Below are positions 22,950-34,400 of a stretch of DNA of 64,000 nucleotides, in pieces. Made by a program: the position numbers and the translations under genes. Source of the stretch: Atrina japonica (taxonomy: Eukaryota > Mollusca > Bivalvia > Pterioida > Pinnidae); the NCBI GenBank assembly GCA_030159075.1, contig BROG01000077.1:1077001-1141000 (forward strand). Direction: 5' to 3'. Positions within the stretch are counted from its first letter, which is position 1; every line of letters starts with the position of its first letter. Below the pieces are notes generated by a model that did not search any database, was not told the origin of the DNA, and worked only from the letters and a program-made list of their open reading frames with translations.

Positions 22950-23213
22950 CTCATTTGTAGGGTTTTAAAGCGACTATAATAAATCAACAAATCGTTGAAC
23001 CTAAAACAAACAGCAACAGGGTTTACCAATCCATCTTGGTAAGGTATACTTAACATTATATCCAAATGTCGCCAAAATCAAAAATCGGGAAACCGTATAA
23101 TTAACATTATACCGGTATATAATACAAGTACGGCAGTCTTAATCAGTATTAAGTTATATTGTTTTGGGTTGTGACCTTTAAATGCTAAGGAAGCGTATTA
23201 GGGCCATTTTAAT

Positions 23214-23460
23214 TTTTTTTTCTCGTTTTGCCAAAGTTAAAGTTGTTTTTCCTTTTTTCTTGGAATTTCCAACTCTTAAGTTGGCTTTTCCAATTTTTTT
23301 TTTCTTGGAATTTCCAACGTTTTGTCTAGTTTTGCCAACTTTAAAATTGGTTTTTCCAACTTTTTTCTTCGAATTTCCAACTTTTTTTTCTCGTTTTGCC
23401 AACTTTAAAAATGGCTTTTCCAACTGTTTGTTCTCGTTTTGCCAACTTTAAAGTTGGCTT
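23214..23460. repeat. Short tandem repeat of TTTTTCCAAC / TTTGCCAAC blocks
   Basis: Alternating blocks of CTTGGAATTTCCAAC and TTTTGCCAACTTTAAA, four to five copies, ending in an 18-bp perfect palindrome at 23441-23458. The inverse of these blocks recurs at 24028-24092. Open frames here are artefacts of the repeat. Confidence 0.85.
23441..23458. repeat. 18-bp perfect palindrome
   Basis: GCCAACTTTAAAGTTGGC reads the same on both strands. A 14-bp version occurs at about 24044-24057 within the inverted copy of the repeat. Confidence 0.9.
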
Positions 23461-24027
23461 TGGGACAGCATTGCAAATTTTGTCAACTCAGATTATTCAC
23501 TTTCAGTACGTCGCAAGATAGAATATTCATTTCTAATCTTTTTAAGGACAGATTTTTTCAGTGTTTTGCCTTTATGGTCAAGATTGTAGTATAACGTAGT
23601 GGCAGACCTAGACATGTTCAAAAGATTAACATACATATATACAACCTCAAAACTCGGTTACTGTGCATTAGATTAATCAACACGTATCTTTTAGTGGTTT
23701 TATCAGCACCAAGAAATGAAATTAATTCTCCAACTGCTAATATTTCACATTAATTATACATCTCAAAAGAAGATTATGTGAGCAAACATAATGTATATGA
23801 AATAAATGTTGGGAGAATTCTCCACTGGAATCTTTTATTTAAAGGTTATTTTTGACTTGCAGGCATTGAATTCTGGCATCTTTACTCTTCAAAAATATTC
23901 CATTGTCAAACTAATGAACTCTGAAAAGAAAGATAAATTCAGCAGACATAAGCTGAATGTTCCATTGTTTCTTTAATGCGTACAGATACATATTGGTTTT
24001 GGTAGGAATGCATAAGATTTAACTGGT

Positions 24028-24092
24028 ATAAAGTTGGAAAAGACAACTTTAAAGTTGGCAAAACAAGAAAAAAGTTGGAAATTCCAAGAGAA
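24028..24092. repeat. Inverted copy of the 23.2-kb repeat
   Basis: AAAGTTGGAAAAGACAACTT and the following TTGGCAAAACAAG / GTTGGAAATTCCAAG blocks are the reverse complement of the units at 23214-23460. The two arms enclose about 570 bp. Confidence 0.8.
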
Positions 24093-24739
24093 ATGTAATA
24101 CATAAAAATTTTCTAAACATCTCAAATACCGAACAACAACACTGATACATTCATAATGAGGTAACGCTGACATCTTGTGTTTTACCTGTACTGTATTCTA
24201 AAAAAACTGTATGTGCCACATAAATGCATCGGAATTGTCTAATAATCTGAAATTATGAATATAACTTTGACATTGCGCTATGAATGTAAAGTTTCAAACT
24301 CGAAATATGATGAAATGAAATAAAATGTCTTGATTCAGTAACTTTCACTCCAAGTGCTGCCCCCCCCCCAGGGGAATGGTGTAGGCTACCACAATGTCCC
24401 CATGAGGGCTTTCCTTGCTAGATAGTATAAAAGATGTACTCGGTAAAGTGATAAATCGAATACAAACTCGCTATGCGCAGGTGTTACATGGACGACACAA
24501 GTGTCAACCAGCAATTGATACCAGCCGTCAATAATTTTCATTTAATGAGGCTTGTTCGCTTCAGTACATTTGCTTTTATGTACATATTTTATTTAATCAT
24601 TTTTAATTTTTATGATTATAAATTATTCTTTTGTCGTACAATTTCAGTTTATAAACTAGTGTTTATTAGATTATGTGTGCATTACATTAAATAGGAAATG
24701 TAAATAACGTTATCTAGGGTTGTTTTTGATGGATGGATT

Positions 24740-25060
24740 GAACCTGAGGTCATTTTGACCGAAATTTCTTATTGATGCATGACATCTCGTACGGAATGTG
24801 ATACATATGCCCTAGACTCTCAGAAAGGGGGCAAAACTGATATTTTGTGACAAAATTCCTTATTACTGTTGGGCTCATCGGGTGTCAGAGCTAAGCGACG
24901 TCCAAGGTATGAGAAGTAGAGTTGGGCATGTCCTCTTACATAAACTTGATAACTTATGCCGTAGATCACCAGGAAAGGTCAACAGGGTAAAACTGCCATT
25001 TTTTTACCAAAATTCTTATTGACCGCTGGGTTTGAATACGTCACAAAAGTATTGAAGCGA
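24740..25060. repeat. Diverged tandem repeat, about 150-bp period
   Basis: Segments of the type AAAACTG..ATTTTTT..CAAAATTCTTATTG..GTTGGG occur at about 24833 and 24987, with a weaker partial copy near 24755. Confidence 0.5.
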
Positions 25061-25580
25061 AATCGCCTTATCTCATGAATCTTGAGATTTGACATTGGTG
25101 ACATTCCCCTGGGAGAACCCCGGAAGATCTACTATAAAGCAGGTCATACTATCCTCATAGCAAATCATCCCAAGGGTAAGATATATTATTATTTATAAAG
25201 TAGATAATGCCCTTTGTTTGGCATTCCGAAAAAGAACCATTCCCAGATTGCCAAAACGTTTCCTGATTGCGTATTATGCGTGCCTAACAAATTTTCACTT
25301 TTTTCTCTCTCGTAGTTTAACACGTGGAATGTCTCAAAGTGGTGGATAAACAATCCATTTTTCTGTGTCTAAATCTAACTCTCGACTTACCTTACCAATC
25401 CAAGGTTCGAACCCAAGCCTGGGCATGGTAAATTTGTATGTGCCTTTTTTGTATATATATATATATATAATCAATTATTTTTTTTAAAATATCTTAGTGT
25501 TTCAAACAATGACACGATTTCACATACCAATTTGAGTTAAAATTATACGCTGAAGGAGAGGTAAACTTTTTAGATGAGAC

Positions 25581-25682
25581 TGCATGGCACTTGCTACCGC
25601 AGTGATTGGTTCATTGAATCATGTGACCTTATGCATGGCATTTGCTACCGCAGTGATTGGTTCATTGAATCATGTGACCTTA
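25581..25682. repeat. 51-bp tandem duplication
   Basis: Two consecutive copies of a 51-bp segment starting TGCATGGCA, nearly identical (one change). A recent duplication. Confidence 0.95.
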
Positions 25683-26689
25683 TTAATAATGTTGTAATGC
25701 AAGTTTCCATCTCGGTTTTTATTAAATAAGATTCCATCCCTGCACAAAGTAAATATAGAAAGCTAAATCACTATTTCATTGGTTGAGACTGTCCCTCGTG
25801 ATTTTTTTTAGAAAACATCATATACCAGTCTGAACATCATATTCGCCTTACTCGGATTTCTAAAAAATTATCGAGAGTTATCCCTCTTTGGACTAGAGGA
25901 TGATTATGTAATGTTAAGTCCAGAGATGTTTCGTATACAATTTTCGACGTCGAGCAGACGTAATTTTTTCAAACAACTTATATGTTGTGAAATTGTGGTA
26001 TTACATGTATGGATTGGGGTTGGTTTTCAGTGCATTATATTATTTTGATAACTTATCATGTCATGAGAATGTGTTTGGCGTGAGGTAGAGAAATAAACAG
26101 GCGGTTTAAACACGAGCAAATACTTTTTCGCTATTCAGGGTGCATTTTCCAAGATGGCTGGATCAATGTAATGTGAAAAATCTCACGTGTTCCAAACATT
26201 ATTGAAGTTTATCGAAGCAGCGTCACTGTAGAATATGTTGTGTTACATAATGTATATGCAAATTGATATCTTTAATATAAGCATAGATCAATTGTTTCGT
26301 ATTTGGACAAATTTGTTACAACCGATATATATTGGGCTCTTTCAAGATCAGATACTACTGTTCACTACAAATGTCTTGCATGTAACTGAAGTTGAATTTA
26401 TGTGTTGTTTTACGGCACGATCAACAATTGTCACATGGTGGCGATCAGTCGTAGTGGTGGAGATGTCCCGCGGAAAAAAAGTCATCTGAAAGTTAACAAA
26501 CTTTCTCACAAGGTCAGTTCCAGTGGGACGGGGAACGGGCCGATTGGAGGATACTTCATGGTCCAAAGCGCGGTGTTAAAACCACACAGTGTGTCTCACC
26601 AAGAGAGAGGCAGGCAATGATGATAAAAGCGTGTATAGAATTTTGATTATATAATATATCGGTTACTGCGCTCGATTCTTGTTTTAGCG
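25683..26689. other. Unassigned intergenic sequence
   Basis: Mostly AT-rich. Bases 26400-26620 are clearly less AT-rich and open in more than one frame, but carry no recognisable domain or splice pattern. Confidence 0.4.
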
Positions 26690-27105
26690 ATGTCATGGAT
26701 TTCAGTAGATTTCATATACAGAGGTAAACTACTCACTGACAAATTATTGACAAAGGGATATCGAAAACCGCGTTTAATGTCAACGTTTCGCAAATTTTAC
26801 GGTCGGTATAATAGTCTTGGCTGCAATTATTCTGTTTCACTAAGTGAAATGTTGAATTGCCTTTTCGTTGGCGGTTGTTGAGACGTCTGTACCAATTGTG
26901 ACGTGGATATACTCCTCACGTATTTCATTGGACCTGACTGTGGACTCACGGCGGGTGTGACCGGTCGACGGGGGATGCTTACTCTTCCATGGCACCTGAT
27001 CCCACCTCTTGGTTTCCAGAGGTCCATGTTTGTCCATTTTTACCGGATTTGTATCAATGTCCTGGACATTCTATTGATTTATACTTTGGTATCTGAGATT
27101 TCTTA
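26690..27105 (+). mobile_element. Reverse-transcriptase element, 5'-truncated copy
   Basis: It begins within the thumb region (FIYRGKLLTDKLL), reads through RKPRLMSTFRKFYGRYNSLG to LFVGGC and stop, then has the full 3' tail with the stem-loop at 27004-27023. Its truncation point differs from the other copies, as expected of incomplete reverse transcription. Confidence 0.85.
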
Positions 27106-27470
27106 TATTGTTAACATGAGCAGAGATCTCTTCGGAATTCAGTATGCATTTTCCAAGATGATTGCACACCTGTCGTGTAAACAATCGCAGATGTAAACAA
27201 AATGGTCCAACCATTATTAAAGTTTTGATGTTAGGCAGTGTTAGTATTAATATGTGTTATGTTACATAAAAGAAACCAATATATAGTGTTAAACTTATCT
27301 CAGCTTCTTAAACTATTTTTTACATTAGCCTAGCTATTGAATGTAGTTAAAATGTTTAGTTCAAGATCCTACACAACATTTTACTACAATTTAAATTATA
27401 CTACACCCTGATTACATTCTGTTTATATGTATATGTCTTTAATAGTATCTCATAATTATTCATTCATTTC

Positions 27471-27776
27471 TTGTTCGACGGCAGGCATATACTATGTAAA
27501 CTGATATTCATTCAAAGTAAACGTTTATATTCAAGAATACACCAACGTCACCAGTGTTTGTTTATGAAATCTAGTCAGTATTTTTTTAAAGGAGAAGTGC
27601 TATACTGTCAGTATATAATATACAGAGCAATTGCCAATCGCAAACGGGATATGACCAAATATCTGGAAAGCGTCAGCGTCCCATGTCGGCATGCTGCACA
27701 CGTCGTACATATTTCATGGAAACCCCTCGAGATCGATGGCGTAAAGGTCGAGCTGGATGAAAAGGTTATCAGTTAG
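27471..27776 (+). CDS. Weak ORF, function unknown
   Basis: The frame is open for about 100 codons and ends VELDEKVIS then TAG. The second half (from about 27630) is less AT-rich and has balanced codon use, which hints at former or present coding. No domain, acceptor or partner exon is certain. Confidence 0.2.
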   Translation: MFDGRHILCKLIFIQSKRLYSRIHQRHQCLFMKSSQYFFKGEVLYCQYIIYRAIANRKRDMTKYLESVSVPCRHAAHVVHISWKPLEIDGVKVELDEKVIS

Positions 27777-27789
27777 TGTTATATCTGAT

Positions 27790-27932
27790 TGTGATAGAGA
27801 TCATCTGTAGTGAAGGAGTCGTGTCACAGAGACAATGTTTGTTATTTGTTGCTATAACAACATGATAGAGATTAACTGTAGTAAAGGAGTCGTGTCACAG
27901 AGACAATGTTTATATTTTGTTGCTATAACACC
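27790..27932. repeat. 71-bp tandem duplication
   Basis: Two copies of a segment containing AAGGAGTCGTGTCACAGAG and GTTGCTATAAC, offset by about 70 bases, with several differences. Confidence 0.85.
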
Positions 27933-28119
27933 AAGTTATTGTCACAAATTGTCTTGCAAATCATCGAATTTTAACTTGAATGTTAGGGGACCCCACACTC
28001 GGCAACCTTCCGGTCACATGATGACAGCCAGTTTTAAGCGATGAGAAAAAGAGACTGATCATAATGTATCCGGGGAGAGACCATTGATCTTCCGCAAGTT
28101 ACCAGGCAAACTTTTTCAT

Positions 28120-28350
28120 AAAACTAAAATTGAAAAAGTAGGAATTGATAATCGAATATCAAGTCCATTAGAATATAAAAAAATTCAGATACCAAAGTAT
28201 GAATCTTTAGGATATCCAGGATATAGATACAAACCTGGTAAAAATGGACAAACACGGACCTCTGAAAACCAAGAGGTGGGATCAGGTGCTATGGAGGAGT
28301 AAGCATCCCCTGTCGACCGGTCACACCCGTCGTAAGTCCACAGTCAAATC
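28120..28350 (-). mobile_element. Reverse-transcriptase element, 3' tail only
   Basis: Minus-strand copy of the 3' tail, with GTCGACAGGGGATGCTTACT and the CCTCTTGGTTTTCAGAGG stem-loop. Only a trace of what precedes the tail is left. Confidence 0.78.
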
Positions 28351-28354
28351 CAAT

Positions 28355-28445
28355 GCTACAAATTAGATGTTTAAATGGTCTCAACATGAAGAAGAAATGC
28401 GAATCCCAAACTTGATAGGACCAGGTGTCGCGCCATTTATATCCA
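28355..28445 (-). mobile_element. Tail fragment of a second RT-element family
   Basis: ATTTAAATGGTCTCAACATG and the following GAAGAA..AAACTTGATA..GACCAGGTGT are shared with 54860-54925. That copy lies beside an RT fragment of a different subfamily. Confidence 0.5.
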
Positions 28446-28477
28446 ACGTCAAGTTTTTGTTATCAGCTTGCCATTCA

Positions 28478-29030
28478 TTTGATATTGATGCTAGGTTGAT
28501 GATATTTGGCCTGCATGCTCCTTTGGGGTCTACCATGGATGTTGTGAAGTTTAAATTGAAATATCTTTTTTATTTTTATCGTTTTTTGACATAGTGTTTT
28601 TTTAATTGCTATGTTTAGCTCCAATGTTACGTTTTAATTACAGGTTGCTGTTCAGTTGATATTGGTGCCAACTTGGTTATATTTGGTCTGGATGTCCCTG
28701 GGGGTCAAGTATTGATGATGTGAAGGATTATTGAGAATATATATACTGGAGGTTTTATGTTTTTGGACTTACTGTTTCTTGCAAATATTTGCTTTGTTCA
28801 GATCAATGTTAAGTTTTAGTTACAGGTTTGGTGTTCAGCCAGTTGATATTGGTGCTAGCTTGGTGATATCTGGTCTTGGTGATTCTCTTGGGTTTACCAT
28901 TGATGTTTGATTAAGAACAGTTTTTTTTATTTTTGTATTGGGGGGAATTTACGTTTTTGGACTTACTGTTTCTTGCAAAAATTTGTTGTGTTCAGATCAA
29001 TATCAAGTTTTCATTAGACTTTTGGTTGAT
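28478..29030. repeat. Diverged ~180-bp tandem repeat, three copies
   Basis: TTGATATTGGTGC-type starts occur at 28479, 28656 and 28843 (periods 177 and 187). Each is followed by GGT.TGGTGATATTTGGTCT-like and TTTGGACTTACTGTTTCTTG-like blocks and ends TCAGATCAATG-like plus a T-rich acceptor-like stretch. Function unknown. Confidence 0.75.
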
Positions 29031-29109
29031 GATAGTGTAGGTTGCTGATAGTTTGGATGGAGGTTTCATTAGGGTAGAATATCAGTGCTTATTGATGTGC
29101 ATTGCGTTC

Positions 29110-29265
29110 TTTGAGGGTATATGCCCCACCTTCTTAAATATATTATTTTATATATTTCTTTAAAATCTTTCACATGTCTACGTCTAAACCATATATATTC
29201 TTGTTTGTTATGGCCATACATAGACACATTTACTGATGTATAATAGGGTTCTTTGGAGGCAAGTT
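29110..29265. repeat. Outlying copy of the 30-kb tandem repeat
   Basis: It shares GCCCCACC, CTAAACCATATATATT and GACACATTTACTG blocks with the array at 30130-30910. The LINE fragment lies between the two parts. Confidence 0.55.
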
Positions 29266-29419
29266 TAAGCTAAAATATATTTTATTTCAATAAATCATGA
29301 AAATTGATTGGACAAAAAGTTATACCAACACTATATAAAGCCCTCTATCTAATAATTACACTATATAATTTAGTGATAGATGTCGACATTGAATAGAAAA
29401 ACATTTCATGAATTGATAA

Positions 29420-30115
29420 CATTATCTGATATTCCTTTCGCATTCAAGTAAGAAATGAAATGCATCCTCGGAATGGCTGCAGCATGTACAGTTTGATGAA
29501 TCAGCAAAATTAACTCTATAAATATCAGAATTGACAATACTGCATATGTTTCGAATTCTTATTAAAAGGATATTTGTGCGTCTATCACAAACAAGGAAAT
29601 AGTTTGACACCGCCCAAATAGTTCTTCTACTGTTTAAGACATATTTAAACTGATTATGGGTAAAATTGGGACGTACATTATACTCTAAATTGTTCCAAAG
29701 TTTGATAGTTGAGGGAAAAGGATATTTCAGTGCTTTCTAGTTTATTCCGAGGTAATGTATAATCATCCTCATTCCGCAAATTTCTGGTGTTGTTTCTTAG
29801 TAAAGGAGTAATGATATCTCTCAGAAAATGCGGTACTAAATTATTGTGAATCACAGTTTACGTCTATCGCGTGTTTCCGTCAGTGGTTTAAACCCAGTTT
29901 CAAAATAAATAGAATCTTTACTGGCAAACAAGGTTATAATTCTGCCAACATCCCGTTACAATTCTGCCAAAAATTCAACTGTACTTGTTCAAGCTTTTCC
30001 GTTTCTCTTACACTCAACCCACCCCCACACTTCACATGCGTATTCTACGGATGGTAGAATAAATGCATTGTATATTTTAATTAACGTTTCTCTAGACAAT
30101 ATATATATTTTAGGT
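29420..30115 (-). pseudogene. Non-LTR retrotransposon (LINE) 3' end, decayed
   Basis: On the minus strand the first readable part is SRETLIKIYNAFILPSVEYA, the C-terminal RT segment common in Jockey/CR1-type LINEs. It is followed by an EQVQLNFWQ..GFKPLTETRDRR region and ends with a zinc-knuckle-like CTCCSHSEDAFHFLLECE. Several stops and frame changes break it. Clade is inferred from the segment order only. Confidence 0.6.
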
Positions 30116-30129
30116 ATCTTATAACATCA

Positions 30130-30910
<781 letters not shown>

Positions 30911-31396
30911 ATATCCATGATCCTACAGTTATTAATACTGCAGATTACAAGTATACTTTCCTACATTTAATATCAAAGCAAGGACCGACGAAACATATAA
31001 TTACGCGTAAAAACACGTTTTTTTCAGTTAAACTTGATTATTCTCCATTTTATTCGACTTCCAAAAATCTGTTTTTAACTTGAAATTGATAAATAAAGGG
31101 TAAGTTACTTGAATCAATTGTTTAATTGTGAAAATTGAGTACTAGGTTTCACTTCAACAAATTTAATTTTATACATGGCACTTATTAATGTGATATTGAT
31201 GCATTTTAATCTACTTTTTCAGTATATTCTCAAGATAAACCAGGTTTAACAACATTTTTCAGTTAAATCATGATTCTACCGAGTTTGTTGTATTAAATCA
31301 AAAAAAATAACTCAATAATTTCATTTTACTGTGCCACTGTTGTTATTTACTGCCCTTGGGACGTTAATGATCCTTCAGTAATAAGAATATTTTATG

Positions 31397-31431
31397 TTGC
31401 AATTTCATCTTACCCTGAAGGGAAATTGCAA
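31397..31431. repeat. Perfect 10-bp inverted repeat at satellite left edge
   Basis: TTGCAATTTC (31397-31406) and GAAATTGCAA (31422-31431) with a 15-base loop, ending about 15 bases before the first satellite monomer. Confidence 0.85.
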
Positions 31432-31441
31432 TACACCGTCA

Positions 31442-34400
31442 TGGTGTACTACCATTCACCTCTTGTGTTTTGTTAAACCTGACGTTCTGACAAGAAAATG
31501 TCCATTTCAATTATACTATCATTCACCTCTTCTTTGTTAAATCTTACGTTATAACAATAAAATGTCCATGTCAATTATACCACCATTCACCGCTTCTGTT
31601 TTGTTAAATCTGACGTTCTAACAATAAAAAGTCCATTTCAATTATACCACCATTCACCTCTTGTGTTTTGTTAAATACCACCATTCACCTCTTGTGTTTT
31701 GTTAAATCTGATGTTCTAACAATAAAATGTCCATGTCAATTATACCACCATTCACCTCTTGTGTTTTGTTAAATCTGACGTTCTAACAATAAAATGTCCA
31801 TGTCAATTATACCACCATTCACCTCTTCTGTTTTGTTAAATCTGACGTTCTAACAATAAAATGTCTGACAATAAAATATCCATGTCGATTATACCACATT
31901 TTACCTCTTCTGTTTTGTTAAATCTGACGTTTCTAGCAATAAAATGTCCATGTCAATTATACCACCATGCACCTCTTGTGTTTTGTTAAATATGAAATTC
32001 TGACAATAGAATGTCCATGTCGATTATACCACCATTCACCTCTTGTGTTTTGTTAAATCTGACGTTCTAACAATAAAATGTCCATGTCAATTATACCACC
32101 ATTCACCTCTTGTGTTTTGTTAAAATAAGAAGTTCTGACAATAGAATGTCCATGTCGATTATACCACCATTCACATTTTGTTAAATACCACCATTCACCT
32201 CTTGTGTTTTGTTCAATCTGACGTTCTAACAATAAAATGTCCATTTCAATTATACCACCATTCACCTCTTGTGTTTTGTTAAATACCACCATTCACCTCT
32301 TGTGTTTTGTTAAATCTGATGTTCTAACAATAAAATGTCCATGTCATTATACCACCATTCACCTCTTGTGTTTTGTTAAATCTGACGTTCTAACAATAAA
32401 AATGTCCATGTCAATTATACCACCATTCACCTCTTGTGTTTTGTTAAATATGAAGTTCTGACAATAGAATGTCCATGTCGATTATACCACCATTCACCTC
32501 TTGTGTTTTGTTAAATCTGACGTTCTAACAATAAAATGTCCATGTCAATTATACCACCATTCACCTCTTGTGTTTTGTTAAAATAAGAAGTTCTGACAAT
32601 AGAATGTCCATGTCGATTATACCACCATTCACATTTTGTTAAATACCACCATTCACCTCTTGTGTTTTGTTAAATACCACCATTCACCTCTTGTGTTTTG
32701 TTAAATCTGATGTTCTAACAATAAAATGTCCATGTCAATTATACCACCATTCACCTCTTGTGTTTTGTTAAATCTGACGTTCTAACATTAAAATGTCCAT
32801 GTCAATTATACCACCATTCACTTCTTGTGTTTTGTTAAATATGAAGTTCTGACAATAGAATGTCCATGTCGATTATACCACCATTCACCTCTTGTGTTTT
32901 GTTAAATCTGACGTTCTAACAATAAAATGTCCATGTCAATTATACCACCATTCACCTCTTGTGTTTTGTTAAAATAAGAAGTTCTGACAATAGAATGTCC
33001 ATGTCGATTATACCACCATTCACCTCTTGTGTTTTGTTAAAATAAGAAGTTCTGACAATAGAATGTCCATGTCGATTATACCACCATTCACATTTTGTTA
33101 AATACCACCATTCACCTCTTGTGTTTTGTTCAATCTGACGTTCTAACAATGAAATGTCCATTTCAATTATACCACCATTCACCTCTTGTGTTTTGTTAAA
33201 TACCACCATTCACCTCTTGTGTTTTGTTAAATCTGATGTTCTAACAAAAAAATGTCCATGTCAATTATACCACCATTCACCTCTTGTGTTTTGTTAAATC
33301 TGACGTTCTAACAATAAAATGTCCATGTCAATTATACCACCATTCACCTCTTCTGTTTTGTGTTAAATCTGACGTTCTAACAATAAAATGTCTGACAATA
33401 AAATATCCATGTCGATTATACCACATTTTACCTCTTCTGTTTTGTGTTAAATCTGACGTTATAGCAATAAAATGTCCATGTCAATTATACCACCATGCAC
33501 CTCTTGTGTTTTGTTAAATATGAAATTCTGACAATAGAATGTCCATGTCGATTATACCACCATTCACCTCTTGTGTTTTGTTAAATCTGACGTTCTAACA
33601 ATAAAATGTCCATGTCAATTATACCACCATTCACCTCTTGTGTTTTGTTAAAATAAGAAGTTCTGACAATAGAATGTCCATGTCAATTATACCACCATTC
33701 ACATTTTGTTAAATACCACCATTCACCTCTTGTGTTTTGTTAAAATAAGAAGTTCTGACAATAGAATGTCCATGTCGATTATACCACCATTCACATTTTG
33801 TTAAATACCACCATTCACCTCTTGTGTTTTGTTAAATCTGACGTTCTAACAATAAAATGTCCATTTCAATTATACCACCATTCACCTCTTGTGTTTTGTT
33901 AAATACCACCAATTCACCTCTTGTGTTTTGTTAAATCTGATGTTCTAACAAAAAAATGTCCATGTCAATTATACCACCATTCACCTCTTCTGTTTTGTTA
34001 AATCTGACGTTCTAACAATAAAATGTCCATGTCAATTATACCACCATTCACCTCTTCTGTTTTCTTAAATCTGACGTTCTAACAATAAAATGTCTGACAA
34101 TAAAATATCCATGTCGATTATACCACATTTTACCTCTTCTGTTTTGTTAAATCTGACGTTCTAGCAATAAAATGTCCATGTCAATTATACCACCATGCAC
34201 CTCTTGTGTTTTGTTAAATATGAAATTCTGACAATAGAATGTCCATGTCGATTATACCACCATTCACCTCTTGTGTTTTGTTAAATCTGACGTTCTAACA
34301 ATAAAATGTCCATGTCAATTATACCACCATTCACCTTTTGTGTTTTGTTAAAATAAGAAAGTTCTGACAATAGAATGTCCATGTCGATTACCACCATTCA

